This document shows, piece by piece, positions 28,603 to 38,293 of a stretch of DNA of 64,000 nucleotides. A program made the position numbers and the translations under genes. This DNA comes from CAVWQV01 sp963757115 (GTDB lineage Bacteria; Pseudomonadota; Alphaproteobacteria; Acetobacterales; Acetobacteraceae): positions 124,001 through 188,000 of the forward strand of contig CAVWQV010000005.1 in assembly GCA_963757115.1 (NCBI GenBank), given 5' to 3'. The stretch's first letter is position 1. Each line of letters begins with the position of its first letter. Under the pieces are notes generated by a model, which was not told where the DNA came from, ran no database searches, and was given only the letters and a program-made list of their open reading frames with translations.

Positions 28603-29695
28603 CATCCGGCTTTCCTCGCTCAGCCGTCGCTTCGGCCCGATCGTCGCCGTCGACGACATCACCATGACGTTTCCGGAAGGCACCGTCACTTGCCTGCTCG
28701 GACCTTCAGGCTGCGGCAAGACGACGCTCATGCGCATGATCGCCGGACTGGAGAGCCCGACCGCCGGAACGATCCGCTTCGGCGACCGCGACGTGACGAA
28801 GCTCCCGCCGCGCCGCCGCGACGTCGGAATGGTGTTCCAGTACCCGGTGATGTATCGCCCCCTCAGCGTGCAGGAGAACATCGCCATCGCGCTCCGCCGC
28901 GAGCGCGCGATGCCGGCGGCCGAGCAGCGCCGACGGATCGAGGACGTTATGGAGATCCTCCAGCTCACGTCCCATCGCGACCGTCATATCGGCGAGCTCG
29001 ACAGCGGCACGCGTCAGAAAGTGGCGGTCGGGCGGGCGATCGCGCGCAGCAGTAACGTCATCCTGTTCGATGAGCCCACGACGAACGTCGAGGTCCACGC
29101 AAAGCTGCAGCTGATCCGCGCCTTCAAGCAGTTCCGCAAGCGCTTCAGGCAGACGATCATCTACGTCACGCACGATCAGACGGAGGCGATGACACTCGCC
29201 GACCAGATCGCACTCATGCAGGCGGGGCGGATCTCCCAATGCACTCCGCCGCAAATGCTCTACGAGATGCCGGACACCGAGTTCGGCGGTTGGTTCCTGG
29301 GCAATCCCGGCATGAACTTCGTCTCCCCTCGCGGCGCGCGTGACGGCGGCCTGGTGTTCGACATCCTGCCAAGCCCGTTGGTGGAGCCGTCCGGCGGAGC
29401 GGACGCGCTACGTCTTGGCATCCGCCCCGAATATGTCCGCGTCCTGCCGCCGGGCTCGGTCGGCGGCGTCAGGGCGCGCGTGCTTCGCCGCTCCATCACC
29501 ATCGGCGGCCAGCGACTGCTCACGCTTGCCGTCGGCGAGACTCGGCTGAAAGCGAAGCTCGCGCCGGATCACGTCGGTTCCACCTCCGACGAGGTGGCGA
29601 TCGAATGCCCATTGCAGCACGCCGTCTTCTTTCGCGCTGGCGCACGACTGGCGGAGGCGCCGCGTGTCTTGAGTATCGCCGCCGTGCACGCCTGA
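28595..29695 (+). CDS. CUT1 ABC ATPase 2 with degenerate signature motif
   Basis: The 366-residue ATPase is intact. Walker A GPSGCGKTT starts at residue 36, Walker B has the catalytic E160 in VILFDEPTT, and the H-loop histidine is H193 in YVTHDQTEAM. The signature is abnormal: LDSGTRQK at residues 135-142 in place of LSGGQ. It therefore supplies the good half-site and ATPase 1 the good signature. The later LGNPGMNFV segment and TOBE-like domain resemble the GlpT lineage of two-ATPase importers as I recall it. GTG 28595 follows GGAGG by six bases and overlaps the previous gene by eight. Confidence 0.85.
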   Translation: MPDIRLSSLSRRFGPIVAVDDITMTFPEGTVTCLLGPSGCGKTTLMRMIAGLESPTAGTIRFGDRDVTKLPPRRRDVGMVFQYPVMYRPLSVQENIAIALRRERAMPAAEQRRRIEDVMEILQLTSHRDRHIGELDSGTRQKVAVGRAIARSSNVILFDEPTTNVEVHAKLQLIRAFKQFRKRFRQTIIYVTHDQTEAMTLADQIALMQAGRISQCTPPQMLYEMPDTEFGGWFLGNPGMNFVSPRGARDGGLVFDILPSPLVEPSGGADALRLGIRPEYVRVLPPGSVGGVRARVLRRSITIGGQRLLTLAVGETRLKAKLAPDHVGSTSDEVAIECPLQHAVFFRAGARLAEAPRVLSIAAVHA

Positions 29696-29723
29696 GCAGA
29701 CGGCCGAACGGGAGGAGAGAACG

Positions 29724-30614
29724 ATGCACCTGTCCACGCATAACTGGATGCGCGCGGAGCCGCTCGAGACGACCCTGACGCGGATCAAGCGGTTGGGGTT
29801 CGAGAGCATTGAGATCAGCGGAGAGCCGCAGCAATACAAAGTAGAGGAAACGCGCCGGCTGCTCGCTCAGCACGGCATCCGCTGCTGGGGTGCCGTGACG
29901 TTGACGCTCGGCGAACGCAACCTCGCCGCCAAGGATGCCGCGCAACGCGCGCGCACGGTGGACTACATGAAATCGGTTGTGCAGATGGCCGGCGATCTCG
30001 GGGGCGAGATCGTCACCGTCGTTCCGGCGACCGTCGGCAAGGTCGTGCCGGACGGCCCTGCCGAAGAGGAATGGCAGTGGGTCACGGATGCGCTGAAGGA
30101 AGTCTATGAGCTATCGGAGCGGCTGAACGTGCGGCTGGCGCTCGAGCCGCTCAACCGCTTCGAAACCTACTTCCTCAACCGCGCGGATCAGGCGGTGGCG
30201 CTCGCCGAGGCCGTCGGGCCGCACTGTGGCGTGTGCCTCGATGCGTTCCACCTCAACATTGAGGAAGCCGACATGTTCGCGGCCATCCGCGCGGCGAAGG
30301 GAAGGCTGTTCGATTTCCATGTGGCCGACAATAACCGGCTGGCCGCGGGCATGGGTGCTCTGGACTGGCCGCGCATCGTGCAAACATTGCGCGAAGTTGG
30401 GTATGACGGGGCGCTGACCAATGAATTTGTCGCCCCGGTGGACCGCACGCCGGTCTCGCCGTTCCCAGACCAGATCGAAAAGAATCCGGTCGACATCTCG
30501 CCCGAACAGCTCAAGTTCATCGAGGACCACGGCAGCAGCCTGCTGAGCGAGACATTCTACACCTCGCTCGTCGAGAAGACCGCGGCCACGTTGTTGCCGC
30601 TGATTCGCCAATGA
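29724..30614 (+). CDS. Sugar isomerase/epimerase, ketose 3-epimerase-like TIM barrel
   Basis: The 296-residue protein belongs to the xylose-isomerase-like TIM-barrel (AP endonuclease 2) family. LALEPLNRFETYFLNR contains the first metal/catalytic glutamate, CLDAFHLNIEEAD supplies Asp and His ligands, and FHVADNNR and TNEF (second glutamate) follow, as in D-tagatose/D-psicose 3-epimerases. It most likely epimerises or isomerises a free ketose or inosose. The ATG follows GGGAGGAGAG. It is 28 bases after the ATPase gene and should be co-transcribed with the importer. Confidence 0.83.
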   Translation: MHLSTHNWMRAEPLETTLTRIKRLGFESIEISGEPQQYKVEETRRLLAQHGIRCWGAVTLTLGERNLAAKDAAQRARTVDYMKSVVQMAGDLGGEIVTVVPATVGKVVPDGPAEEEWQWVTDALKEVYELSERLNVRLALEPLNRFETYFLNRADQAVALAEAVGPHCGVCLDAFHLNIEEADMFAAIRAAKGRLFDFHVADNNRLAAGMGALDWPRIVQTLREVGYDGALTNEFVAPVDRTPVSPFPDQIEKNPVDISPEQLKFIEDHGSSLLSETFYTSLVEKTAATLLPLIRQ

Positions 30615-30630
30615 AGACGCGGATCAACGC

Positions 30631-31689
30631 ATGAGGACGATCAAGGGACCGGCCATCTTCCTCGCGCAGTTCGCCGGGGATGCGCCGCCGTTCAACAGCC
30701 TTGACGCGATCGCTGCCTGGGCCGCCAGCCTCGGCTACAAGGGCGTGCAGATCCCGTCCTGGGACGCGCGCCTGTTCGATCTGGCCCGGGCGGCGGAGAG
30801 CACTGACTATTGCGGAGAGGTGCGCGGCACTCTGGCGCGGCATGGGCTCGAACTGACCGAGCTTTCCACGCATTTGCAGGGCCAGCTCGTCGCCGTGCAC
30901 CCCGCCTACGATGCCGCTTTCGACGGATTCGCGGACCCGTCTGTCCGCGGCAACCCCGCCGCGCGGCAGGAATGGGCCGTCGACCAGATGCACAAGGCGG
31001 CGACCGCATCGCGCAATCTCGGGCTGTCGGCACACGCCACGTTTTCCGGAGCGCTTGCGTGGCCGTACGTCTATCCCTGGCCGCAGCGCCCACCGGGACT
31101 TGTCGAAATGGCGTTTGACGAGCTGGCGCGCCGCTGGCGTCCCATACTGGACGCATTCGACGCGGCGGGCGTCGATGTCTGCTACGAGATCCACCCTGGC
31201 GAGGACCTTCACGACGGCGCCAGCTTCGAGATGTTTCTGGAGCGGACGGGCAACCATCCGCGCTGCAACCTGCTCTACGACCCCAGCCACTTCGTACTGC
31301 AGCAGCTCGACTACCTGAGCTACATCGACGCCTATCACGAGCGCATCCGCGCGTTCCACGTGAAGGACGCGGAGTTCCGGCCGACCGGCAGGGTGGGCGT
31401 CTACGGCGGGTTTCAGCCCTGGGCGAACCGGGCCGGACGGTTCCGCTCGCTCGGCGATGGTCAGGTGGATTTCCGCGCCATCTTCTCGAAGCTAACCGCC
31501 TGCGGCTTCGATGGATGGGCGGTGCTGGAATGGGAGTGCTGCATCAAGTCGCCCGAACAGGGAGCCCGGGAAGGCGCTCCCTTTATCCGCGACCGAATCA
31601 TCGAAGTGACCGGGCAGGCGTTCGACGATTTCGCCGCGGCCGGGAGCGATGCAGACACGAACCGGCGCATGCTGGGTCTCGCGCGTTGA
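30631..31689 (+). CDS. Sugar phosphate isomerase/epimerase family protein
   Basis: A 352-residue TIM-barrel protein of the same superfamily but a different branch. Recognisable parts are AWAASLGYKGVQIPSWDARLFDL, GLELTELSTHLQGQLVAVHP, VCYEIHPGEDLHDG (metal glutamate), LLYDPSHFVLQQLDYL (Asp and His ligands), AFHVKDAEF and VLEWECC (terminal glutamate). Such proteins commonly sit beside Gfo/Idh/MocA dehydrogenases in sugar or inositol clusters, as here; the next gene overlaps its stop. The exact substrate is unknown. Confidence 0.82.
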   Translation: MRTIKGPAIFLAQFAGDAPPFNSLDAIAAWAASLGYKGVQIPSWDARLFDLARAAESTDYCGEVRGTLARHGLELTELSTHLQGQLVAVHPAYDAAFDGFADPSVRGNPAARQEWAVDQMHKAATASRNLGLSAHATFSGALAWPYVYPWPQRPPGLVEMAFDELARRWRPILDAFDAAGVDVCYEIHPGEDLHDGASFEMFLERTGNHPRCNLLYDPSHFVLQQLDYLSYIDAYHERIRAFHVKDAEFRPTGRVGVYGGFQPWANRAGRFRSLGDGQVDFRAIFSKLTACGFDGWAVLEWECCIKSPEQGAREGAPFIRDRIIEVTGQAFDDFAAAGSDADTNRRMLGLAR

Positions 31690-32876
31690 CGTCCGAGACG
31701 ACCGGCCCAGCACCGGGACAGGAAAGCGGCCCGGCGCGCCTGCTGCGTCTCGGCATGGTGGGCGGCGGGCAAGGCGCGTTCATCGGCGGCGTCCATCGCA
31801 TAGCGGCGCGGCTGGACGGCCAGTACGAGCTAGTGGCGGGGGCGCTGTCGAGCGACCCGGCGAGCGCCCGCGCCAGCGCTCTCGACCTTCGCATCGCTCC
31901 AGACCGCGCCTATGACAGTTTCGAGGTCATGGCGCGGACTGAACGGACGCGGACCGACCGGATCGATGTGGTTGCCATCGTCGCGCCGAACCACGTTCAC
32001 CATGCCGCCGCGCGCGCCTTCCTTGAGGCGGGCTTTCATGTGATCTGCGACAAGCCGCTGACCCGCACATTGGAAGAGGCCAACGATCTGGCTGCGATCG
32101 TGGAGCGCAGCGGCAGGCTGTTCGTGCTGACGCACAACTACACGGGATATCCGATGGTCCGCCAAGCGCGCGAGATGGTCGCCGCCGGCGAGCTTGGCGC
32201 GGTGCGCGTCGTGCAGGTGGAATATCCGCAGGATTGGCTCACCACTTTCCTCGAAGGAACGGGACAGAAGCAGGCCGCGTGGCGCACCGACCCGGCGCGC
32301 AGCGGTGCCGGGTGCGTGGGCGATATCGGCACGCATGCCTTCAACGTTGCCGAGTTCGTCACCGGCCTCTCTTGCGAGGAGGTGGCCGCCGATCTCGTCA
32401 CCTTCGTGCCTGGCCGGCGGCTGGACGACAACGTGCAGATCCTGTTGCGCTTCTCCGGCGGGGCACGCGGTGGGCTCTGGGCGAGCCAAGTGGCGCCAGG
32501 AAACGAAAATGCGTTGCGCTTGCGCGTGTTCGGCGAGAAGGGCGGACTGGAATGGGAGCAGGAGCATCCGAACCAGCTTCGCATCTCACCGTTGGGACAA
32601 CCCGTTTCCGTGATGTCCCGAGGCGGCGGCGGCGTGGGTCCGGCTGCGGCGCACGCGACACGGCTCCCGGCGGGACATCCTGAGGGCTACCTGGAAGGCT
32701 TCGCGCAGATCTACCGCGATGCCGCCGAGCTGATCCGTGCGGCAGAGGAGGGACGCGCGCCGGACCCGGCCTGCACCTTGGTTCCTGGTATTGCCGAGGG
32801 TTTGCGGGGCATGCGCTTCGTTGCAGCCTCTATCGCCTCCAGCCGCGCCAACGCCGCCTGGACACGCTTGGTGTGA
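31686..32876 (+). CDS. Gfo/Idh/MocA family oxidoreductase
   Basis: A 396-residue NAD(P)-dependent sugar dehydrogenase. I chose the TTG at 31686 because it overlaps the previous stop (TTGA) and leaves a complete Rossmann strand LRLGMVGGGQGAFIGGVHR. Then come VAIVAPNHVHH, the conserved CDKPLTRTLEEA (catalytic-domain lysine), LTHNYTGYPMVRQAREMV and DIGTHAFNVAEFVTG with the catalytic histidine. Together with the two isomerases it makes an oxidise/isomerise module behind the CUT1 importer. The substrate remains unknown. Confidence 0.85.
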   Translation: MTSETTGPAPGQESGPARLLRLGMVGGGQGAFIGGVHRIAARLDGQYELVAGALSSDPASARASALDLRIAPDRAYDSFEVMARTERTRTDRIDVVAIVAPNHVHHAAARAFLEAGFHVICDKPLTRTLEEANDLAAIVERSGRLFVLTHNYTGYPMVRQAREMVAAGELGAVRVVQVEYPQDWLTTFLEGTGQKQAAWRTDPARSGAGCVGDIGTHAFNVAEFVTGLSCEEVAADLVTFVPGRRLDDNVQILLRFSGGARGGLWASQVAPGNENALRLRVFGEKGGLEWEQEHPNQLRISPLGQPVSVMSRGGGGVGPAAAHATRLPAGHPEGYLEGFAQIYRDAAELIRAAEEGRAPDPACTLVPGIAEGLRGMRFVAASIASSRANAAWTRLV

Positions 32877-32898
32877 GCGCCGCTGCCCTCGCGACGAC

Positions 32899-33597
32899 AT
32901 GGGATCTGCAATAGCTAACGCCGCCCCCAAACCGTCTAGCCGGTTTGGGCTGATGGAATTGTCGCTTGGCGCCGGCATGGCGTTCTTGGCCGGCGCTACC
33001 GATGTCTATGGGGTCGTGCGGCTGAACGATCTCTACGTGTCGTTCATGAGCGGCAACACCACAATGTTTGGGATGTCGCTTGGCCACGCTGACTGGCCGC
33101 GCGCGCGGTTGATTGGCGGGCTGATCACCATGTTCGTCCTTGGCGCAGCGGGTGGTACGGTGCTGTCCATCGTGGCAGGCCCAAGCCACAGATTTGCCGT
33201 CAGCCTGGCGGTCACACTTCTGCTTTCGATCCCTGTCTTGCTGCCCGCATTTGAGATCCCGGCCTTCGTTGTCGCAATGGGCGCACTCAACGCGTTTATG
33301 AATAGCGTTGATGGTGTCGCAATCAGCTTGACCTACGTCACTGGTACGCTGGTGAAAATCGGTCAAGGACTCGGCCGTGCGGCGTGCGGCCAGGTGTCTA
33401 ACCTGACCTGGCTTTGGCAGCTGCCAATGTGGTTCAGCCTTCTCGCGGGTGCAGTGGCCGCGGTGCTGGCGCGCCAGCTTGGCGCGGATGTTCCAGCTTG
33501 GCCGCTGCCGGTTTGGGCGGCCTTTCTGACAGCCGCTGCCCTATTGTTCCGACCGGACAAGACTGCAGGAGATCGCGGGAGATTGCGTGAACGGTAA
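32899..33597 (+). CDS. YoaK/DUF1275-family membrane protein
   Basis: This 232-residue hydrophobic protein has about six or seven TM segments and the family pattern GAGMAFLAGATDVYGVVRLNDLYVSFMSGNTTMFGMSLG, with the conserved D, SGNT and a later MNSVDGVAISLTYVTGTLVKIGQGLG. The function of the family is unknown. The start at 32899 comes 22 bases after the dehydrogenase stop, so it may be co-transcribed, yet it is not an obvious part of the sugar pathway. Confidence 0.85.
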   Translation: MGSAIANAAPKPSSRFGLMELSLGAGMAFLAGATDVYGVVRLNDLYVSFMSGNTTMFGMSLGHADWPRARLIGGLITMFVLGAAGGTVLSIVAGPSHRFAVSLAVTLLLSIPVLLPAFEIPAFVVAMGALNAFMNSVDGVAISLTYVTGTLVKIGQGLGRAACGQVSNLTWLWQLPMWFSLLAGAVAAVLARQLGADVPAWPLPVWAAFLTAAALLFRPDKTAGDRGRLRER

Positions 33598-33637
33598 ATC
33601 GCTCAATAGCGGCAAGCATGCGCCCGCCGCGAGCGAT
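33598..33637. terminator. Weak inverted repeat between convergent genes
   Basis: Arms ATCGCTC (33598-33604) and GAGCGAT (33631-33637) flank a 26-base G/C-rich interior that can pair further. It fills the gap between the YoaK-like stop and the stop of the efflux adaptor gene. There is no T-tract; the call is weak. Confidence 0.25.
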
Positions 33638-34872
33638 CACTTGCCGGGCGGGGTTTCCGGCTTGGTCTTCGCTTTGACGGTCGCCCCACTTATCAGCGAG
33701 TCCGGCGGGTTGATAACGATCTGGTCCGACGCCTGAAGGCCGGACACGACCTCCAGCGAATCGCCGAAATCATGCCCGATCGTCACTGGTGTCAGTTCCA
33801 CCTTGTTGTCGCGCAATACCCCGACCTGCGGCCCATCCTTACGGAAAAGCAGAGCATTCGCTGGAATCGTCACCGAGGTTCCGGACGTCGGAAACGAGAA
33901 CAAGACATGCGCGTACGCGCCAGGCAGAAGTCTCCCATCCTTGTTGGAAACGTCAACCTCGACCAGCAATGTGCGTGACGTCTGGTCGATGGCGTTCGAC
34001 GTGCGAACCACAAAGCCCTGGAATGTCTCTCCGGGATACTCGTCGAGCGTGACTTTCGCGGTCGCGCCGACATGGATCATCGGCGAGTAGGTCTCCGGAA
34101 TGGACACGTAGATCCTGAGCCAGTCGGTCGCGACGAGGTGGAAGAGTTCGCGCGCCGATGTGGCGCTACCGGCGGCGATTAGCGCCCCGACATCGACCGA
34201 GCGCGCCGTCACGATGCCGTCGAACGGCGCCTCCACGCGCTCGAATTTCTGCATTTCCGTCAGTTGCGCCAAGGCGGCTTGTCGCGACTGGACCGCCGCT
34301 TTGGCGCTATCCAGCCCGCTGACCGCGGCGTCGCGATCCTGCACCGGCGCGTCGCCCGTCTTCAGAAGCCGTTGCTTGCGGTCGGCCGTGACGGTCGCGA
34401 GTTCCAAATTTGCCTGGGCATTGGCCAGGTCGGCCCGCGCCTGACGCAGCTGCTCGTCGACTTCCGGCGTGTCGATTTCCGCCATCAGATCGCCCTGTTT
34501 CACGTGGGCGCCGATGTCGAAGTACCAGCGCTTCAGATATCCGTTCGTGCGCGCATAGATCGCTGTGTCGCTAAACGCCTGCATGTTGCCGGGCAACATG
34601 AGCTTGACGTCCGCCGCCCCACGGGTGGGGTGGATGACTTCGACCGTCGGCACCGCCGCTTCGGCAGTGGTTCGTACCAAATCGCGGTCCGAGTCGCTTC
34701 GGCTACGGATGCCGCTGTAGACCGCGAGCCCGGCAACCACGAGAACAGCTACACCGACGACCGGCGCCAGCCACCGGCGCCTACGCCTGTCGGGGCGCTT
34801 TTCCCCGCCGGGCAGCAGTGCGGGGCGGTCCACTTCCCGCAGGTCATTGAGCGGCGTCACGGCACTCTCCAA
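33637..34872 (-). CDS. RND efflux periplasmic adaptor (membrane fusion protein)
   Basis: A 411-residue HlyD/AcrA-type adaptor. It has a cytoplasmic basic N-terminus, one TM anchor (LAPVVGVAVLVVAGLAVYSGI), a first lipoyl half with GNMQAFSDTAIYARTNGYLKRW and IGAHVKQGDLMAEIDTPEVDEQL, a coiled-coil hairpin (about residues 135-205) and the second lipoyl half VEAPFDGIVTARSVDVGALI, then beta-barrel and membrane-proximal parts. It links the RND pump at 34880 to an outer-membrane channel, which is not encoded nearby. It lies seven bases after the pump gene on the same strand, the reverse of the usual adaptor-first order. Confidence 0.92.
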   Translation of the reverse strand: MESAVTPLNDLREVDRPALLPGGEKRPDRRRRRWLAPVVGVAVLVVAGLAVYSGIRSRSDSDRDLVRTTAEAAVPTVEVIHPTRGAADVKLMLPGNMQAFSDTAIYARTNGYLKRWYFDIGAHVKQGDLMAEIDTPEVDEQLRQARADLANAQANLELATVTADRKQRLLKTGDAPVQDRDAAVSGLDSAKAAVQSRQAALAQLTEMQKFERVEAPFDGIVTARSVDVGALIAAGSATSARELFHLVATDWLRIYVSIPETYSPMIHVGATAKVTLDEYPGETFQGFVVRTSNAIDQTSRTLLVEVDVSNKDGRLLPGAYAHVLFSFPTSGTSVTIPANALLFRKDGPQVGVLRDNKVELTPVTIGHDFGDSLEVVSGLQASDQIVINPPDSLISGATVKAKTKPETPPGK

Positions 34873-34879
34873 TCAGGCG

Positions 34880-37800
34880 TCATCGCGCGGATGGCGCGAC
34901 GCGGGACGGGTTGGAACGAGAGGCTTTGCGATTGTGCAGCATCGCGAACAGAGCCGGAACGAAGCCGATGGTAGCCACGGTCGCCAGCATCAAGCCGCCG
35001 ATCACGGCCCGGCCAAGCGGCGCGTTCTGTTCGCCGCCCTCTCCGACGCCGAGTGCCATCGGAACCATGCCGATGATCATCGCCAGCGCCGTCATCAGTA
35101 CCGGCCGGAAGCGTGTAAAGCCGGCTTCGATTGCCGCCTCTACCGCGTCCGCGTGCTCGGCCAGCCGTTCCCGGGCAAAGGACACGACGAGGATACTGTT
35201 CGCGGTTGACACCCCCATGCACATGATGGCGCCCATGAGCGCCGGAACGCTCAGCGTGGTGTTCGTAAAGAACAAAAACAGCGCGATGCCGCCCAGCGCC
35301 GCCGGCAGACCCATGATGATAATGAACGGGTCGAGCCAGGACTGGAAGTTGATAACAATCAACAAGTACACCAGGAGTATCGAAAACGCGAGACCGGTCA
35401 GCAGGTTTGAGTATGAGGTTCGCATCGTCTCGAGCTGGCCGCGGATCGACAGGAAGCTGCCGCGCGGCAGCAGCTTCTCGTAGTTCTGCACGATTTTCCT
35501 GACGTCCGCGCCCGCAGCACCGAGATCACGTCCCTGCACCGCCGCATAGATGTCGACCACGCGGCGGATGTTGTAGTGGTCGACCGCCGCCATCTCCTGC
35601 GACCGCTTGATGGTCGCGACATTGGCGAGCACCCCAGCGTTGGCGGCCGTCGGCGAGACGATCGGAATGTTCTCGATGTCCTGTAGGGATTTAACCTTGT
35701 ACTGCGGGGTCTGCGCGGCGAGCGTGTAGTTCACCCCATTGACCCGATTGAGGAAAAACATCGGCTGGGTCTGAGCGCTCCCGCTGAGCATCGATAGAAT
35801 GCTGGTGGCGATATCGGACTCCGTAAACCCGCCCTGCTGGGCCTTGGTACGATCGACCGTTACCTCGAAATTTGGTTGGTCGAACGCCTGCTGGATACGG
35901 GCATCGACAATCCCAGGCACCTGGCGGACTTCGTTCAGAATCTTGATCGCGACGTCGCGATTTCCGCGGACATCGGCGCCGTCAATGCGAATGTCGATCG
36001 GCGCTGGCAAGCCGAAATTGAGCACTTGGCTGACGATGTCGGCGGGCAGGAAACTGAAGGTGACGCCTGGGAACTCGGCCGGCAGCAGCGTGCGCAGGCG
36101 CGCGACGTATTCCGCGGTCGGATGGTGATTCCGCGCAAGCGTCACGATGATGTCGGCGTCCGCGGTGCCGATGACACCCGAGGTCGAGTGGGTCAGGTTG
36201 ATCGTGCTGTACGGCATCCCGATGTTATCGGTGATGCTGTCCTGCTCATGCGCAGGAATCTCGCGGCGAATGGTCGCTTCGATGAGATCGGCAAGTCGCG
36301 CGGTCTCCTCGATCCTGAGACCGGGCTTGGCGCGCATGTGCAGGATAAACTGGCCGTTGTCCGAATTCGGGAAGAAGTTCTGGCCGAGAAAGGGAACCAG
36401 CCCCAGAAGTGAGAGCACGCCGACAAGGAAGGCGGGAACGAAGATCCGACGGCGGTTCACGAGGATTGCCAGCAGGCGTTGATAGCCGCCCCGCAATTGC
36501 TCGAACCGGCGCTCGAACCAGCGCTGGAAGCGAGTGAACGGGTTGCGCGTGGGCGCGTGTGAGTCGTGCTTGGCGCGAAGGATATACAAAGCCATGGTCG
36601 GCACCAGCGTGCGCGACAGCACGTAAGAGGCGAGCATGGCAAATACGACCGCCTCCGCCAGCGGCACAAACAATAGCGTGCTACGCCGCCCAGCATGAAC
36701 ATCGGCACGAAAACGATGCAGATGCATAGCGTGGAAACCAGGGCCGGAACGGCGATCTGCGCGGCGCCCTGGAGGATCGCGCTGCGCAGCCCACAGCCTT
36801 CCTCCAGGTAGCGCTCGATATTCTCGATCGTCACCGTCGCATCGTCGACCAAAATGCCGACCGCAAGCGCCAAGCCTCCAAGGGTCATGATGTTGATCGT
36901 TTGACCAAGGAAACCCAGCGCGATGATGGAGCTGAAGATCGACAGTGGGATCGAGACCGCGATCAGGATGGTGCTGCGCCAGCTGCCCAGGAAAAGCAAA
37001 ATCATCGCGGCGGTGAGGCAGGCGGCAATGATGGCCTCGCGCACCACGCCCGAGATCGCGGCCCGCACGAAGACCGATTGGTCGGACAACGGCTTGATCT
37101 TGAGCTCCGGCGGCAGGGTCTGGGCGACCTTGGGCAGCAAGTTGCGAACGCCGGAGACGACGTCGATCGTCGAGGCGTTGCCGGCCTTGAGGATGTTCAT
37201 CAGCACGCCGCGCCGCCCGTCGGCGCGCGCGATGTTGGTCTGCGGCGCGAAACCGTCAGCCACGGAGGCGACATCGCGGAGATAAACCGTGGCGTTTCCC
37301 GCGAGCTTGATCGGCACCGCGCCGAGCTCCTCGAGCGTGTTGGCGCTGCCATTAACGCGAATGTCGTACTCGAAGTCCGAGATCTTCGCGGTGCCGGTTG
37401 GAAGCACCAGGTTTTGCCGTCCCAGCGCGCTCACAACATCGCCCGGCGAGAGCTTTTTCTGCTGCAGCAGGGCCGGATCAAGGTTTACAAGAACCTCGCG
37501 CATCCTGCCGCCATAGGGATAGGGAACCACGGCGCCGGGCACGGTCACCAGCTGCGGGCGAACGAAGTTGATCGCGAGGTCGTTGAGCCTCGATTCCGAC
37601 AAGCTGTCGCTCGACAGGCCAAGCTGCAGGATCGGCACGCTTGAGGCACTGTAGTTCATCACCAAAGGCGGCTGGGTGCCTTGCGGCAAACCTCGCAGGA
37701 TCGTCTGTGAGGCCGCCGTGACCTGGGCGTTCGCGGTATCGAGGCTGGCCCCCGGCTGCAAAAAGATTCGCACGATGGCGATGCCGGGATAGGTCGTGGA

Positions 37801-38046
37801 CTCGATATGTTCGATGTTGTCGACGAGGGTCGTGAGGACACGTTCGTAGACGGAGGTCAGCCGGCCTTCCATTTCTTCAGGGTTGAGGCCGGTGTAGCTC
37901 CAGCCCACCGCAATGACCGGGATGTCGACATTGGGGAAAATGTCCGTCGGAGTCCGAAGGATAGCCAGCGGCGTGCCGATGAGAATAAGCAGCGCCATGA
38001 CGACGAAGGTGTAAGGTCGGTCTAATGCAAGCCGTACGATCCACAC
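34880..38046 (-). pseudogene. RND efflux pump inner-membrane subunit (HAE1-type), one frameshift
   Basis: When repaired this is a 1055-residue AcrB-class proton-driven exporter with two six-helix halves. It starts IVRLALDRPYTFVVMALLILIGTPLAILRTPTDIFPNV; the first half has ILVDDATVTIENIERYLEEG with the Asp pair of TM4. The break is near 36672: one missing base; restoring it gives GGVARYLFVPLAEAVVFAMLASYVLSRTLVPTM. The second half (YQRLLAILVNRRRIFVPAFLV onward, ending with FVPALFAMLHNRK) is intact. It is divergent from the selenoprotein unit. Substrate class (drug, solvent or metabolite) cannot be told. Confidence 0.85.
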
Positions 38047-38293
38047 TGCAGGCAGATTCCCCCTGGGCCCATCGGCCGGCGTCCAAACGCCGGAACAGGC
38101 CTGTCCACAACCGCGCGATCAAGATGCGCCCTACCTGTGAGTATCCCCGCCGGGGGTGCCCGGCACAAGGGCCGGCCGGGAGACCTCAAGGCCCTGGCCT
38201 GGCGGTGTTGCGCCGGAGAGTTACTCTGTCCGCGACCTTCCCAGACCGAGTGATCGTTTAGCGGCATCCCGCGGAGGGCAGAGGAGAGCGTCC

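Noticed and set aside
38047..38293. Short open frames in the divergent gap between the RND pump and the selenoprotein unit
   Set aside because: No suitable ribosome binding sites and Arg/Pro-rich products; treated as regulatory spacer.
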